Shown here in pieces: positions 19,123-27,821 of a DNA stretch of 34,342 nucleotides. The stretch spans positions 1-34,342 of the forward strand of contig JADFLJ010000005.1 of the NCBI GenBank assembly GCA_022564475.1, read 5' to 3'. The DNA comes from Pseudomonadota bacterium. GTDB taxonomy: Bacteria; Pseudomonadota; Gammaproteobacteria; Steroidobacterales; Woeseiaceae. Every line of letters starts with the position of its first letter. The stretch's first letter is position 1. The notes beneath the pieces were generated by a model that saw only the letters and a list, made by a program, of their open reading frames with translations, did no database searches and was not told the DNA's origin. A program made the translations under genes and the position numbers.

Positions 19123-19130
19123 GCGGCCCT
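19100..19130. repeat. 9-bp inverted repeat upstream of mnmG
   Basis: AGGGCCGCG (19100-19108) and CGCGGCCCT (19122-19130) pair perfectly around a 13-nt loop. The hairpin overlaps the second direct repeat and has no T-run after it, so it is more likely regulatory or structural than a terminator. Confidence 0.5.
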
Positions 19131-19177
19131 GTGTTGGCCCGGCGGCAGGGATTGTGGCACCAGGGCGCCAGAGCGAC

Positions 19178-19183
19178 TAAAAT
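19178..19183 (+). promoter_or_regulatory. Possible -10 of the mnmG promoter
   Basis: TAAAAT (five of six bases of TATAAT) lies 57 nt before the mnmG ATG. The best -35 match, TTGTGG at 19152, is 20 nt away, which is too long, so this is a weak call. Confidence 0.25.
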
Positions 19184-19239
19184 GCGCCGCCTTCACTGCT
19201 CAAAAAACAAGCTTACCCACGCCCGATGACAGGCCCTCA

Positions 19240-21156
19240 ATGACAGAACACTACGACGTCATAGTGATCGGTGGCGGTCACGCCGGTACGGAAGCCGCTC
19301 TGGCTGCCGCGCGCTCGGGTGCGCGGACACTGTTGGTCACGCAAAGCATCAACACGCTGGGACAGATGAGCTGCAATCCGGCGATCGGCGGCATCGGCAA
19401 AGGCCACCTCACAAAAGAGATCGATGCGCTGGGCGGCGCGATGGCAGTGGCAATCGACCACGCCGGCATCCAGTTCCGCACGCTCAATGCGAGCAAAGGC
19501 CCCGCCGTCCGCGCGACGCGCGCGCAAGCGGATCGGCAGCTGTACCGCGTTGCGATTCGCAGCATGCTCGAAAACCAGGCAAATCTGTCGATCTTCCAGC
19601 AGTCGGTTGAAGACCTGATTGTCGAGGGAGAGCGCGTTACGGGAGTTGTAACGGGGCTGGGGCTCAAGTTTTTTGCGAACAGCGTTGTTCTGACGGTTGG
19701 CACCTTTTTAGGTGGCCGCATCCTGATTGGTCGTACCGAGAAATCGGGTGGCCGAGCCGGTGACCCGCCGGCCAATCGCCTGGCACAGCGCCTGCGCGAA
19801 ATGCCCTTTCGTGTGGCGCGCCTGAAGACCGGTACGCCGCCACGCCTGGATGGCAGAACACTCAATTACTCGCTGATGCAGGAACAACCAGGCGATACAC
19901 CGATACCCGTGTTTTCATTCATGGGCAGGCGGTCGCAACATCCGCAGCAGATCTCCTGCCACATCACGCGGACGACCGAAGAAACCCACGACATCATTCG
20001 CAGTTCGCTCGACGAATCGCCGATGTACACGGGCATGATCGAGGGCGTGGGTCCGCGTTATTGTCCGTCGATCGAAGACAAGGTCGTGCGTTTCGCGGAC
20101 AAGGCATCTCACCAGCTTTTTGTGGAGCCGGAAGGCCTGCAAACGCAGGAGATATACCCGAATGGCATATCGACCAGCCTGCCGTATGCGACACAGCTGC
20201 GTTTTGTTCGATCGATCGTGGGCTTCGAGAAGGCGCACATTACGCAACCCGGTTACGCGATCGAATATGACTACATGGATCCGCGCGACCTCAAGCCGAC
20301 GCTGGAGACAAAGTTCGTGGCGGGCCTGTACTTCGCCGGACAAATCAATGGCACGACGGGCTACGAGGAAGCCGGCGCGCAGGGCCTGCTCGCGGGCATC
20401 AACGCTGCGCGGCGTGCCGCGCAGCGGCAAGAGTGGTTTCCACAGCGCCACGAGGCCTACATCGGTGTTCTGGTTGACGATCTCGTGACCCGGGGCGTCA
20501 GCGAACCGTACCGGATGTTCACGAGCCGCGCCGAATATCGCCTGACGCTGCGCGAAGACAACGCGGATCTGCGCCTCACGGCAGTCGGGCGAGAGCTTGG
20601 ACTCGTCGACGATGCGCGCTGGGCCCTGTTTGAGCAAAAAAGAGAGGCTGTATTGCGTGAGCAAGCACGGCTGCAAGGCATTATCGTGCGGCCAACGTCC
20701 ATGAATAGCAATGATCGTGACGCTATTGGCGTCGAACTCAAAAAAGAGGCCACGGCGGCCGAGCTTTTGCGGCGTCCCGAGATTTCTTACGAGAAAATCG
20801 AGAAACTGTCAAATGTAGGCGCGTTCGATGCTGATGAGGTAGTTTTCGACGAACTTCGCGAACAAATCGTGCTGCAGGTCGAGGTTCAGGCTAAATACGC
20901 GGGCTATATCGCCCGCCAGGCGCGCGAGATCGCCAAACACAGCAAGCAGGACTCGCTGCGCCTGCCCACCGATATTGATTACGCACAGGTCGACGGGCTA
21001 TCGACCGAGGCGCGGCAACGCCTTGAGAGCGCGCGCCCCGTCACGCTGGGTCAGGCATCTCGCCTGGAGGGCATGACGCCCTCGGCCGTGTCCTTGTTGC
21101 TCGTGTACCTCAAGAAACGACAGCTCAAGAAGCAGCAACTCAAGAAATCGGCCTGA
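19240..21156 (+). CDS. mnmG: tRNA uridine 34 modification enzyme MnmG (GidA)
   Basis: MnmG is the FAD- and NADH-dependent partner of MnmE in wobble-uridine modification. The 638-aa protein begins [20 protein letters not shown], with the FAD-binding GGGHAG at 11-16, followed by the conserved [16 protein letters not shown] and, later, [28 protein letters not shown] and TSRAEYRL. The ATG at 19240 starts the conserved N-terminus; the frame is open upstream but those residues are not family sequence. The C-terminus is unusual: three imperfect QLKK units extend it. The next gene is not rsmG but a peptide-binding lipoprotein 13 bp on. Confidence 0.98.
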   Translation: MTEHYDVIVIGGGHAGTEAALAAARSGARTLLVTQSINTLGQMSCNPAIGGIGKGHLTKEIDALGGAMAVAIDHAGIQFRTLNASKGPAVRATRAQADRQLYRVAIRSMLENQANLSIFQQSVEDLIVEGERVTGVVTGLGLKFFANSVVLTVGTFLGGRILIGRTEKSGGRAGDPPANRLAQRLREMPFRVARLKTGTPPRLDGRTLNYSLMQEQPGDTPIPVFSFMGRRSQHPQQISCHITRTTEETHDIIRSSLDESPMYTGMIEGVGPRYCPSIEDKVVRFADKASHQLFVEPEGLQTQEIYPNGISTSLPYATQLRFVRSIVGFEKAHITQPGYAIEYDYMDPRDLKPTLETKFVAGLYFAGQINGTTGYEEAGAQGLLAGINAARRAAQRQEWFPQRHEAYIGVLVDDLVTRGVSEPYRMFTSRAEYRLTLREDNADLRLTAVGRELGLVDDARWALFEQKREAVLREQARLQGIIVRPTSMNSNDRDAIGVELKKEATAAELLRRPEISYEKIEKLSNVGAFDADEVVFDELREQIVLQVEVQAKYAGYIARQAREIAKHSKQDSLRLPTDIDYAQVDGLSTEARQRLESARPVTLGQASRLEGMTPSAVSLLLVYLKKRQLKKQQLKKSA

Positions 21157-21169
21157 TGAAGCCAAGGAA

Positions 21170-22765
21170 GTGACGCCCATCAGAAGAACCTGCCTGGTGG
21201 TCCTGTGGCTCCTTGTAGTTGCCTGTGGCACGGAGAACGTCGGGCAAAGCGATTCAACGCTGCACCGCGGCCTGGGGACCGATCCGGAATCATTGGATGC
21301 ACAAAAAGCGCGCAGCGTGCAGGCAGCCAACCTGCTGCGCGATATAGGCGAGGGCTTGCTCGCGTATTCGGCAGACGGGAAGCTTGTACCCGCAGCCGCG
21401 GAGCGCTGGGAAATAGCCGACGACGGACTCACCTATACCTTCACAATCCGGGCAGACGCGCGCTGGTCCAACGGCGACCCGCTGACGGCAACGCATTTTG
21501 TGCTTGGTTTGCGTCGCTTGGTCAATCCGGCCAATGCGGCGTTCTACGCGAACACGATTACCGACATCGTCAACGCCGAAGCAATTATTGCGAGTGACAT
21601 GTCAGCAGACGAGCTGGGCGTTGCGGCGATCGACGCGCAGACGCTGAGAATCGAGCTGACGCAACCGGTACCGTATCTGCTGAGCCTGTTAACACATCCA
21701 AGTACGTTTCCCGCACACAGCAAACTCGGCAATGTCGATACAGCGAACTCCGCACGGTCGCTGCTTTCCAACGGGGCGTACAAACTGCTGTCCTGGGAGC
21801 CGGGTTCACTGCTGCGCCTGCAACGCAATGAACATTACTGGAACAACGCCGCGACGGCGATCGACCTTGTGCATTATCACGTCATTGTTGAAGAGACTGT
21901 CGAGCTGAATCGCTATCGTGCGGGCGAGCTGCATACGACCGACAATGTTCCGCCGGAAAATTTCGCCGCGATCAAAGAAGAGCGCGGCGATGAGTTACGC
22001 ATATCGCAGTACCTTGGAACCTACTATTTCGGCTTTAATCTCACGCGCCCGCCGTTCAAGAACAACCCGCATTTGCGGCAGGCGTTATCGATGGCGGTGG
22101 ACCGCGATGTTCTTGTCGAAAAAATTACGGGTCGTGGCGAGTCCGCCGCATATAGCTGGGTGCCGCCCGGTACCGACAATTACGCTCCACCGCAACTTAG
22201 TTACACCAACCTGGAACAGGAAGAGCGCAACGCGATTGCGCGCAGTCTTTATCATCAGGCAGGCTACAGCGACGACAATCCCGTGCAGGTCGAGCTGCGT
22301 TACAACACCTCCAACACACAACGCCGCATCGCACTGGCCGTGCAGGCAATGTGGCGCGAGGCACTGGGTTTTGAGGCGACACTGGTCGGCGAAGAGTTTC
22401 AGGTTTTGCTGACGAACATACGAGAAGCGCAGATTACCGAGATTTTCCGCGGCAGCTGGATTGGCGATTACAATGATGCAGCGACGTTTTTAAATTTGCT
22501 GCTGAGCAATAACCCGGCCAACATGATGGGCTACGCAAGCGAAGAATATGACTCGCTAATGCAGCGTGCTGCAGCGCAGGTAGAACCGCGCCGCAGACGT
22601 TTGTACCTTGAAGAAGCGGAACGTGCGTTGTTGGCCGATCATGCGATCATGCCGGTGTATTTTTACGTCAGTAAACATCTTGTGCGGCCCGAAGTGCGGG
22701 GCTGGGAGGACAATGTGCTGGATTACCATTACAGTCAGCACCTGAGTCTCGACGTGGCGCAATAG
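21170..22765 (+). CDS. oppA: Peptide ABC transporter substrate-binding lipoprotein
   Basis: The 531-aa protein has a lipoprotein signal (RRTCLVVLWLLVVAC, lipobox LVVAC at the Cys near 19) and the extended SBP_bac_5 fold typical of OppA, including LHRGLGTDPESLDAQKA, a YTFTIRADARWSNGDPLTA segment and RQALSMAVDRDVLVEKI. It captures oligopeptides and hands them to the permeases encoded next. The start is taken as GTG at 21170, but the AAGGA upstream is only 1 nt away, and a five-codon frame (21156-21173) overlaps both the mnmG stop and this start, so translational coupling to mnmG is likely. Exact peptide specificity cannot be read from the sequence. Confidence 0.92.
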   Translation: MTPIRRTCLVVLWLLVVACGTENVGQSDSTLHRGLGTDPESLDAQKARSVQAANLLRDIGEGLLAYSADGKLVPAAAERWEIADDGLTYTFTIRADARWSNGDPLTATHFVLGLRRLVNPANAAFYANTITDIVNAEAIIASDMSADELGVAAIDAQTLRIELTQPVPYLLSLLTHPSTFPAHSKLGNVDTANSARSLLSNGAYKLLSWEPGSLLRLQRNEHYWNNAATAIDLVHYHVIVEETVELNRYRAGELHTTDNVPPENFAAIKEERGDELRISQYLGTYYFGFNLTRPPFKNNPHLRQALSMAVDRDVLVEKITGRGESAAYSWVPPGTDNYAPPQLSYTNLEQEERNAIARSLYHQAGYSDDNPVQVELRYNTSNTQRRIALAVQAMWREALGFEATLVGEEFQVLLTNIREAQITEIFRGSWIGDYNDAATFLNLLLSNNPANMMGYASEEYDSLMQRAAAQVEPRRRRLYLEEAERALLADHAIMPVYFYVSKHLVRPEVRGWEDNVLDYHYSQHLSLDVAQ

Positions 22766-22789
22766 TCGCCGCCGACAACCGGAGTGGCC

Positions 22790-23713
22790 TTGGTCAAGTA
22801 CAGTTTGCGCAGACTGTTAGGCGCGATACCGACGCTAATGGTGGTCGTCGTGCTCGCGTTTCTGCTCGTGCATGCGGCGCCCGGCGGACCCTTCGACAGC
22901 GAGCGTGTGCTGCCCGAAGCCATCAAGGAAAACATCGACAAGTACTATCACCTTGACGAGCCTTTGCCGCAGCAGTTTTTTCGCTATATCTCGAACGTCG
23001 TGCGCGGTGATTTTGGGCCATCCTATCGCTACCGCGATCACACGGTTACACAATTAATTGCAGGTTCGCTGCCGATCTCCATGCTGCTGGGTTCGCTGGC
23101 GATGTTGCTGGCCGTTGTCGTCGGCATCGCGGCGGGCACCGTCGCGGCCTTGCGGCAGAACTCGGTCGTCGATCGTGTCGTGATGGCATTTGCAATGACG
23201 GGTATTTCGATCCCGGTCTTCGTTATCGCACCCGTGTTGGTCCTGTTTCTGGCCGTGAAGCTACAGTGGCTACCTGCAGGGTGGAGCGGCTCTACGGGTG
23301 CGGCGCGTTTGTTGTTGCCGGTTATTTCATTGGCGCTCCCGCAGATCGCATACATCGCACGCCTGACACGGGCGAGCATGATCGATGTTCTTGCGAGCCC
23401 ATTTATCAGAACAGCGCGCGCGCAGGGACTGGGTACCTATGCGGTAATTCGTTACCACGCGCTGAAGCCTGCGATGCTGCCGATCGTGTCTTACATGGGC
23501 CCGGCGATTGCAGGGATTCTGACGGGCTCAGTGGTGGTCGAACAGATATTCGGCATTCCAGGTGTCGGCCAGTTCTTCGTCACGGGCGCGCTGAATCGTG
23601 ATTACACACTCGTGCTCGGTATTGTCATCGTTTACGCGGTGATGATCGTTACGATGAACCTGATCGCTGATCTCATTTACGGCGTCATCGATCCGCGGGT
23701 GCGCTACCGGTGA
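22790..23713 (+). CDS. oppB: Peptide ABC transporter permease OppB
   Basis: The 307-aa inner-membrane protein has about six hydrophobic helices and the EAA-type loop with ARLTRASMIDVLASPFIRTARAQGLG, the region that docks the ATPase. I set the start at TTG 22790 (MVKYSLRRLLGAIPTL) because GGAG lies 5 nt upstream; a GTG two codons earlier overlaps that site and is less likely. It pairs with OppC to form the transport channel. The stop codon overlaps the oppC start (GTGA), so translation is coupled. Confidence 0.93.
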   Translation: MVKYSLRRLLGAIPTLMVVVVLAFLLVHAAPGGPFDSERVLPEAIKENIDKYYHLDEPLPQQFFRYISNVVRGDFGPSYRYRDHTVTQLIAGSLPISMLLGSLAMLLAVVVGIAAGTVAALRQNSVVDRVVMAFAMTGISIPVFVIAPVLVLFLAVKLQWLPAGWSGSTGAARLLLPVISLALPQIAYIARLTRASMIDVLASPFIRTARAQGLGTYAVIRYHALKPAMLPIVSYMGPAIAGILTGSVVVEQIFGIPGVGQFFVTGALNRDYTLVLGIVIVYAVMIVTMNLIADLIYGVIDPRVRYR

Positions 23714-24564
23714 TCACGATCTCGACAGCGAGCAACGCGATCGGGCGCGCGCGAGTCAGTCGCCTGATAAGCATAAGCGGCGGCATTCTTGTTGCCATCG
23801 CGGTCATCGCGATCGTGGTGCCGTGGCTCAGCCCGAACAATTACCTGGATACCGACTTCGACAATATCCTGGCCGCACCCGGCCTCGCCGGCGCGCACTT
23901 GTTCGGAACAGACGACCTGGGCCGTGACCTGTTTGTGCGCACCATGATGGGCATACAAGTGACCTTGCTTGTCGCGCTGGTTGCGAGCTTCGTAAGCCTT
24001 GTGATCGGTGTTCTTTACGGCGCCATCGCGGGTTATGTGGGTGGCCGGGTCGATGCGGTCATGATGCGCATCGTCGATACGCTGTATGCCTTGCCGTTTA
24101 TTTTCATCGTCATCTTGCTCATGGTCGTGTTCGAGCGAAACTTCCTGCTGATATTCGTGGCGATCGGCGCGATCAACTGGCTGGACATGGCACGCATTGT
24201 CCGCGGCCAGACGCTAAGCCTGAAAGAGAAGGAATACGTTGAGGCCGCACGACTTACGGGCGTATCCACGCCACGCATAATCCTTCGACATATCGTGCCC
24301 AACCTCATCGGCATCGTTATCGTCTACGTCACGCTGACGATACCGCAGGCAATCCTCGTCGAGTCTTTCCTGAGCTTTCTTGGCCTGGGGATACAGGAAC
24401 CGCAAACCTCGCTTGGCGCGCTCGTCGATGCGGGCGTCAACCAAAAAGAAAACGCTGCGTGGATGTTGTTGATCCCGGGCGGCCTGCTTGCACTTATTCT
24501 CATGTGCTTTAATTTTCTCGGCGACGGGCTGCGGGATTTGTTCGACGCGAGGCAGTCGCCGTGA
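23710..24564 (+). CDS. oppC: Peptide ABC transporter permease OppC
   Basis: This 284-aa permease begins with GTG overlapping the oppB stop by 4 nt. It has an N-terminal helix, the FGTDDLGRDLFVRTMMGIQVTL motif typical of OppC/DppC, further helices, and the coupling loop EYVEAARLTGVSTPRIILRHIVPNL. It dimerises with OppB in the membrane. The end overlaps the start of the fused ATPase gene by 4 nt. Nothing unusual is seen. Confidence 0.94.
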   Translation: MITISTASNAIGRARVSRLISISGGILVAIAVIAIVVPWLSPNNYLDTDFDNILAAPGLAGAHLFGTDDLGRDLFVRTMMGIQVTLLVALVASFVSLVIGVLYGAIAGYVGGRVDAVMMRIVDTLYALPFIFIVILLMVVFERNFLLIFVAIGAINWLDMARIVRGQTLSLKEKEYVEAARLTGVSTPRIILRHIVPNLIGIVIVYVTLTIPQAILVESFLSFLGLGIQEPQTSLGALVDAGVNQKENAAWMLLIPGGLLALILMCFNFLGDGLRDLFDARQSP

Positions 24565-26309
24565 GCTTGCTCAACATTGAATCCCTGTCGGTGAGTTATG
24601 CTGATGAAAAGGTAATCGACAGGCTTAGCTTCTGTGTGAACACGGGCGAGTCTGTCGGGTTGGTCGGCGAATCAGGCTCAGGCAAAACGCAGACAGCGCT
24701 CGCGATTCTTGGCCTGCTGCCGGGAAATGCGAAAACGGCCGGCAGCATCAGCTTCGACGGCAAGGAGTTGCTGGGGGCTCCGGAGCAAGAGCTAAACCGC
24801 ATTCGTGCGCGGCGCATATCAATCGTATTCCAGGACCCGATGCTTGCGCTGAATCCCTATTTGCGAATTGGCGAGCAGATTGGCCGGATATTGATTGCGC
24901 ATGGATTGTGCGGCGGGGCTGAGGCAAAAGAGCGTGTTATCGAGATGTTGAATGCCGTGGGCCTGCCCGATCCGGAGCGACAAAGCCGGGCGTACCCACA
25001 CCAGCTGTCGGGCGGGATGCGGCAACGCGCGATGATCGCATCTGCACTGATCACCAAGCCGGATTTGTTGATCGCCGACGAGCCGACGACGGCGCTGGAT
25101 GTCACGGTGCAGGCGCAGATCCTCGAATTGCTGAACGCAATTCGCAAAGACACGGCGTTGTTGCTGATTACACACGATCTTGGTGTGGTCGCCGGGCATT
25201 GTGAGCGCATGCTCGTGCTTGAGCGCGGCCGGCTGATCGAGTCGGGTACGACGCGCGAGGTTTTCGGCGCACCGCAGCACGCACATACGAAAGCAATGCT
25301 GGAAGCCGCGCCGCGAATCCGTCGCGGCGACATTCCGTCGCCAGTGGATGGCGAGGTCTTGCTCAAGGCTGACGGCGTATCGGTCAGCTACCGCGAAGCC
25401 GGACACGGGCAGCTACACGCGGTGCGCGATGTTGACCTGACACTGAAGCGCGGCGAAACCCTGGCCATTGTGGGTGAGTCCGGTTCGGGCAAGTCGAGCC
25501 TGGTTCGCGCCATTTTGGGACTCATACCGATGCGTGCGGGCACGGTCAGCTTCTATGGCGAGACGCTTGCGAAGGAGGCCGGCGCCCGCGCTGCGAAAAC
25601 ACGCCGTGATTTGCAAATGGTATTTCAGGATCCCGTTGGCTCACTCAATCCGCAAATGTCCGTGGTCGATATCGTTCGTGAGCCGCTGCTCGTACATGAG
25701 CCATTGCTGACGAACGCGGAGGGCGTGCAGCGTGTGTCAGAGATGCTGCAGCAAATCGGTTTGAACGATGTCTTCCTGGGTCGCTATCCGCATGAGTTGT
25801 CGGGCGGACAGGCACAACGAGTGGCGATCGCGCGCGCGCTGATATTGAAACCGAAAGTGCTGGTGTGCGATGAGGCTGTCGCGGCGCTGGATGGCTCGGT
25901 GCGCGAACAAATTCTCGATCGCTTACGGGCGCTGCAAGCGTCAAGCGGGCTGTCGATCCTGTTTATCAGCCATGATCTCGGTGTCGTTCGCGCGATCAGC
26001 CACCGCGTGCTCGTCATGTATCTGGGCCGACTCGCAGAACTCGCGGACAATGAGTCTCTGTTCACGCGGCCGCAGCATCCCTATACGAAGGCGCTGCTCG
26101 ATGCCGTGCCCGTGCCGGACCCGAACCTGCCGCGCAAGGAATACATCCTGAGCGGCGAAGTGCCGTCGATTCTGACGCCGCCGTCGGGCTGCGCGTTTCA
26201 CCCACGCTGTGCATACGCCGTGAGTCGATGTGCACGTGAGCGACCCGCCGCGCTGGGTACAAACTCAAGCGTCGTCGCCTGTCACCGAGCAGACGAACTG
26301 AGCCTATAA
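24561..26309 (+). CDS. Peptide ABC transporter fused ATPase (OppD-OppF type)
   Basis: The 582-aa protein fuses two ABC ATPase domains, each with Walker A (GESGSGKT at 36-43, and GESGSGKSS in the second half), an LSGGMRQR or LSGGQAQR signature, Walker B ADEPTTALD or CDEAVAALD, and a switch His. It ends with the PSGCAFHPRCAYAVSRCARERP segment found at the C-terminus of OppF/DppF. The fused arrangement is also known from YejF and GsiA. In the second domain Walker B reads CDEAVAALD rather than the usual DEPTSALD, a change that still keeps the catalytic Glu. Start is GTG overlapping the oppC stop. It powers the OppBC channel. Confidence 0.93.
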   Translation: MSLLNIESLSVSYADEKVIDRLSFCVNTGESVGLVGESGSGKTQTALAILGLLPGNAKTAGSISFDGKELLGAPEQELNRIRARRISIVFQDPMLALNPYLRIGEQIGRILIAHGLCGGAEAKERVIEMLNAVGLPDPERQSRAYPHQLSGGMRQRAMIASALITKPDLLIADEPTTALDVTVQAQILELLNAIRKDTALLLITHDLGVVAGHCERMLVLERGRLIESGTTREVFGAPQHAHTKAMLEAAPRIRRGDIPSPVDGEVLLKADGVSVSYREAGHGQLHAVRDVDLTLKRGETLAIVGESGSGKSSLVRAILGLIPMRAGTVSFYGETLAKEAGARAAKTRRDLQMVFQDPVGSLNPQMSVVDIVREPLLVHEPLLTNAEGVQRVSEMLQQIGLNDVFLGRYPHELSGGQAQRVAIARALILKPKVLVCDEAVAALDGSVREQILDRLRALQASSGLSILFISHDLGVVRAISHRVLVMYLGRLAELADNESLFTRPQHPYTKALLDAVPVPDPNLPRKEYILSGEVPSILTPPSGCAFHPRCAYAVSRCARERPAALGTNSSVVACHRADELSL

Positions 26310-26356
26310 ACAGGGGTCGGATCCAGGTTAGCTAAACTTGATCCGACCCCTGTTTA
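26307..26356. repeat. 50-nt near-perfect palindrome, probable terminator or REP-like element
   Basis: A 17-nt arm beginning TAAACAGGGGTCGG (26307-26323) pairs perfectly with 26340-26356, and the 16-nt centre is itself palindromic around TTAGCTAA with two mismatched pairs: 23 of 25 pairs overall. It lies between the convergent opp operon and the DUF945 gene, only 4 bp from the latter's stop codon. The GGGGTCGGATC core is reminiscent of short dispersed repeats in environmental gammaproteobacteria. Bidirectional termination is likely despite the lack of a strong T-run. Confidence 0.8.
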
Positions 26357-26360
26357 GAAT

Positions 26361-27653
26361 TTATAGAATGGGTATGGCTACCGGGAGCCCGTTAATCGTC
26401 AGCAGCGCTTTCTTATACGCCACGTCCATTTCGTAGACGTCGCCATTTTTCTTCAAAAAGCTCCTGGCGATTTCCAGCTCCGCACGCATCATCACCGCCA
26501 TATCGACGAGTGATTCGGAAAACTCGAAAGTTGCATCGGCTTCCATCGCGAGTAACACCGATGTCCAGCCAAAATCTGCGCGGTCGCTTTCGAGAAAGCG
26601 AATATTCATTACAGCCTTGATCGTACCCATCGGTAGTGAAACCTCCAGGCGCTCGATGTTCAGGTCGGCACCGGCCGCAATAAGCTCGAGGACGCTCTCA
26701 TTGATGAGCTCTTGTATCGCCGTGTAATTGCCGCCGTTTTGCGCGAGCTGCAGATTCTCCACGAGTCGCCGCAGCGCATGCCCGTCGACGCCGGCAAGTA
26801 CCACCCTGGTGTCGATACGGAGCAGGTCAAAGGCCGGAATGCCGCCGATGGTCAGCTGTAGCTCGGATTCAGAGTTGAGCCGGCCGTCGTTAATCGATGA
26901 GTGGGTATTGAAAAACACGGGTCCGACAGACACTTTCCGGGCGCCGTCTGCAGACGAAAAAAGACTGTCCAGCGCCAGCTGCAGGTCCCCGACAGCGAAA
27001 CCAAATTCGGACATTTCCAGGTCACCGGCGAACGAAGCGCCCTGCAATACGATCAGGTCCTTATCGTGAGTGAACCGCAAGGATTCGACAGTCCCGTCAT
27101 AGGAATGGTCGCCGCCCATCGCCGCCGACTCGAAATTGATCTCGATGTCGCCCCAGCTTGCGGGGCCCTGTGAGCCCGCCGCGGTCGCGTAGCTCGAGCT
27201 GAGGTCGCCCGTCAGGCTCAGAGAGCTGTATACCTTGCCGGGCAGCGCAACAATACTGCCATCGTGCATTTCCAGGCTCAGCGTGGATACGGCCCTGCCA
27301 AGGCCCGGCATCAACGAGCCGTTTTCGTCACCCAGCGCCGTCAATGCGATGAGGCCGTGACTGAGTTCGGTGTCGACGATCAACACGGGCAAGTCGTCGT
27401 CATCGCCCAGCCCGAGAAACGGCCTGATCGACGCGGCGCTGTTTGCGTCCTGTAGTTCTATGCGGTGTCGTCCCTGGGAGGAAAACCAGCCTCGATCAAA
27501 GCGTTCCGCTGTGATCGACAGGCCCTGATCTCGGCTTGTTGCCCGTTCAATTTGCTCATCAACGGATTTCTCGGCCAGCATGCCGACGATGCCGGGTGAG
27601 ACCATAACGACCAGCGCAAGGCCGACCAGTAGAACAAGAACGCCTTTTTTCAC
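26361..27653 (-). CDS. DUF945/YdgA-like exported protein, function unknown
   Basis: The 430-aa protein begins with an uncleaved-looking hydrophobic segment (KKGVLVLLVGLALVVMV) and then the pattern AEKSVDEQIERA...ITAERFDRGWFSSQGRHRIEL, which is typical of the DUF945 (YdgA) family of periplasmic or outer-membrane-associated proteins. The GTG at 27653 has GGGAG 5 nt upstream and starts the membrane segment; the frame is open 13 codons further back but that would put the segment away from the N-terminus. It is divergent from the cytochrome gene. Its job is unknown. Confidence 0.85.
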   Translation of the reverse strand: MKKGVLVLLVGLALVVMVSPGIVGMLAEKSVDEQIERATSRDQGLSITAERFDRGWFSSQGRHRIELQDANSAASIRPFLGLGDDDDLPVLIVDTELSHGLIALTALGDENGSLMPGLGRAVSTLSLEMHDGSIVALPGKVYSSLSLTGDLSSSYATAAGSQGPASWGDIEINFESAAMGGDHSYDGTVESLRFTHDKDLIVLQGASFAGDLEMSEFGFAVGDLQLALDSLFSSADGARKVSVGPVFFNTHSSINDGRLNSESELQLTIGGIPAFDLLRIDTRVVLAGVDGHALRRLVENLQLAQNGGNYTAIQELINESVLELIAAGADLNIERLEVSLPMGTIKAVMNIRFLESDRADFGWTSVLLAMEADATFEFSESLVDMAVMMRAELEIARSFLKKNGDVYEMDVAYKKALLTINGLPVAIPIL

Positions 27654-27806
27654 AGTGACTCCCGGGTGGCTACCGTCCTTTGACGCGGGCATGCTAGCAA
27701 AGTGCGGTGGACGGGCGTGTTATTACGTCTGGAATTTGCCGCCAACACTCTCTACCATAGCGCCCTCTGTTGCTCCGCTCTTGTGGCTGTAAATCACAAA
27801 ACCCAT

Positions 27807-27812
27807 TATAAT
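27807..27812 (+). promoter_or_regulatory. Possible -10 of the cytochrome promoter
   Basis: TATAAT (perfect) lies 9 nt before the cytochrome ATG at 27822. A transcript from it would begin about at the start codon (leaderless or nearly so), and no -35 is visible at 16-18 nt, so this may be chance. Confidence 0.25.
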
Positions 27813-27821
27813 CAACTGCTT

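Noticed and set aside
27782-27798. CRP-like site TGTGG...TCACA before the cytochrome gene
   Set aside because: The half-sites are separated by 7 nt instead of 6 and the left half has a mismatch, so a CRP site is not supported.
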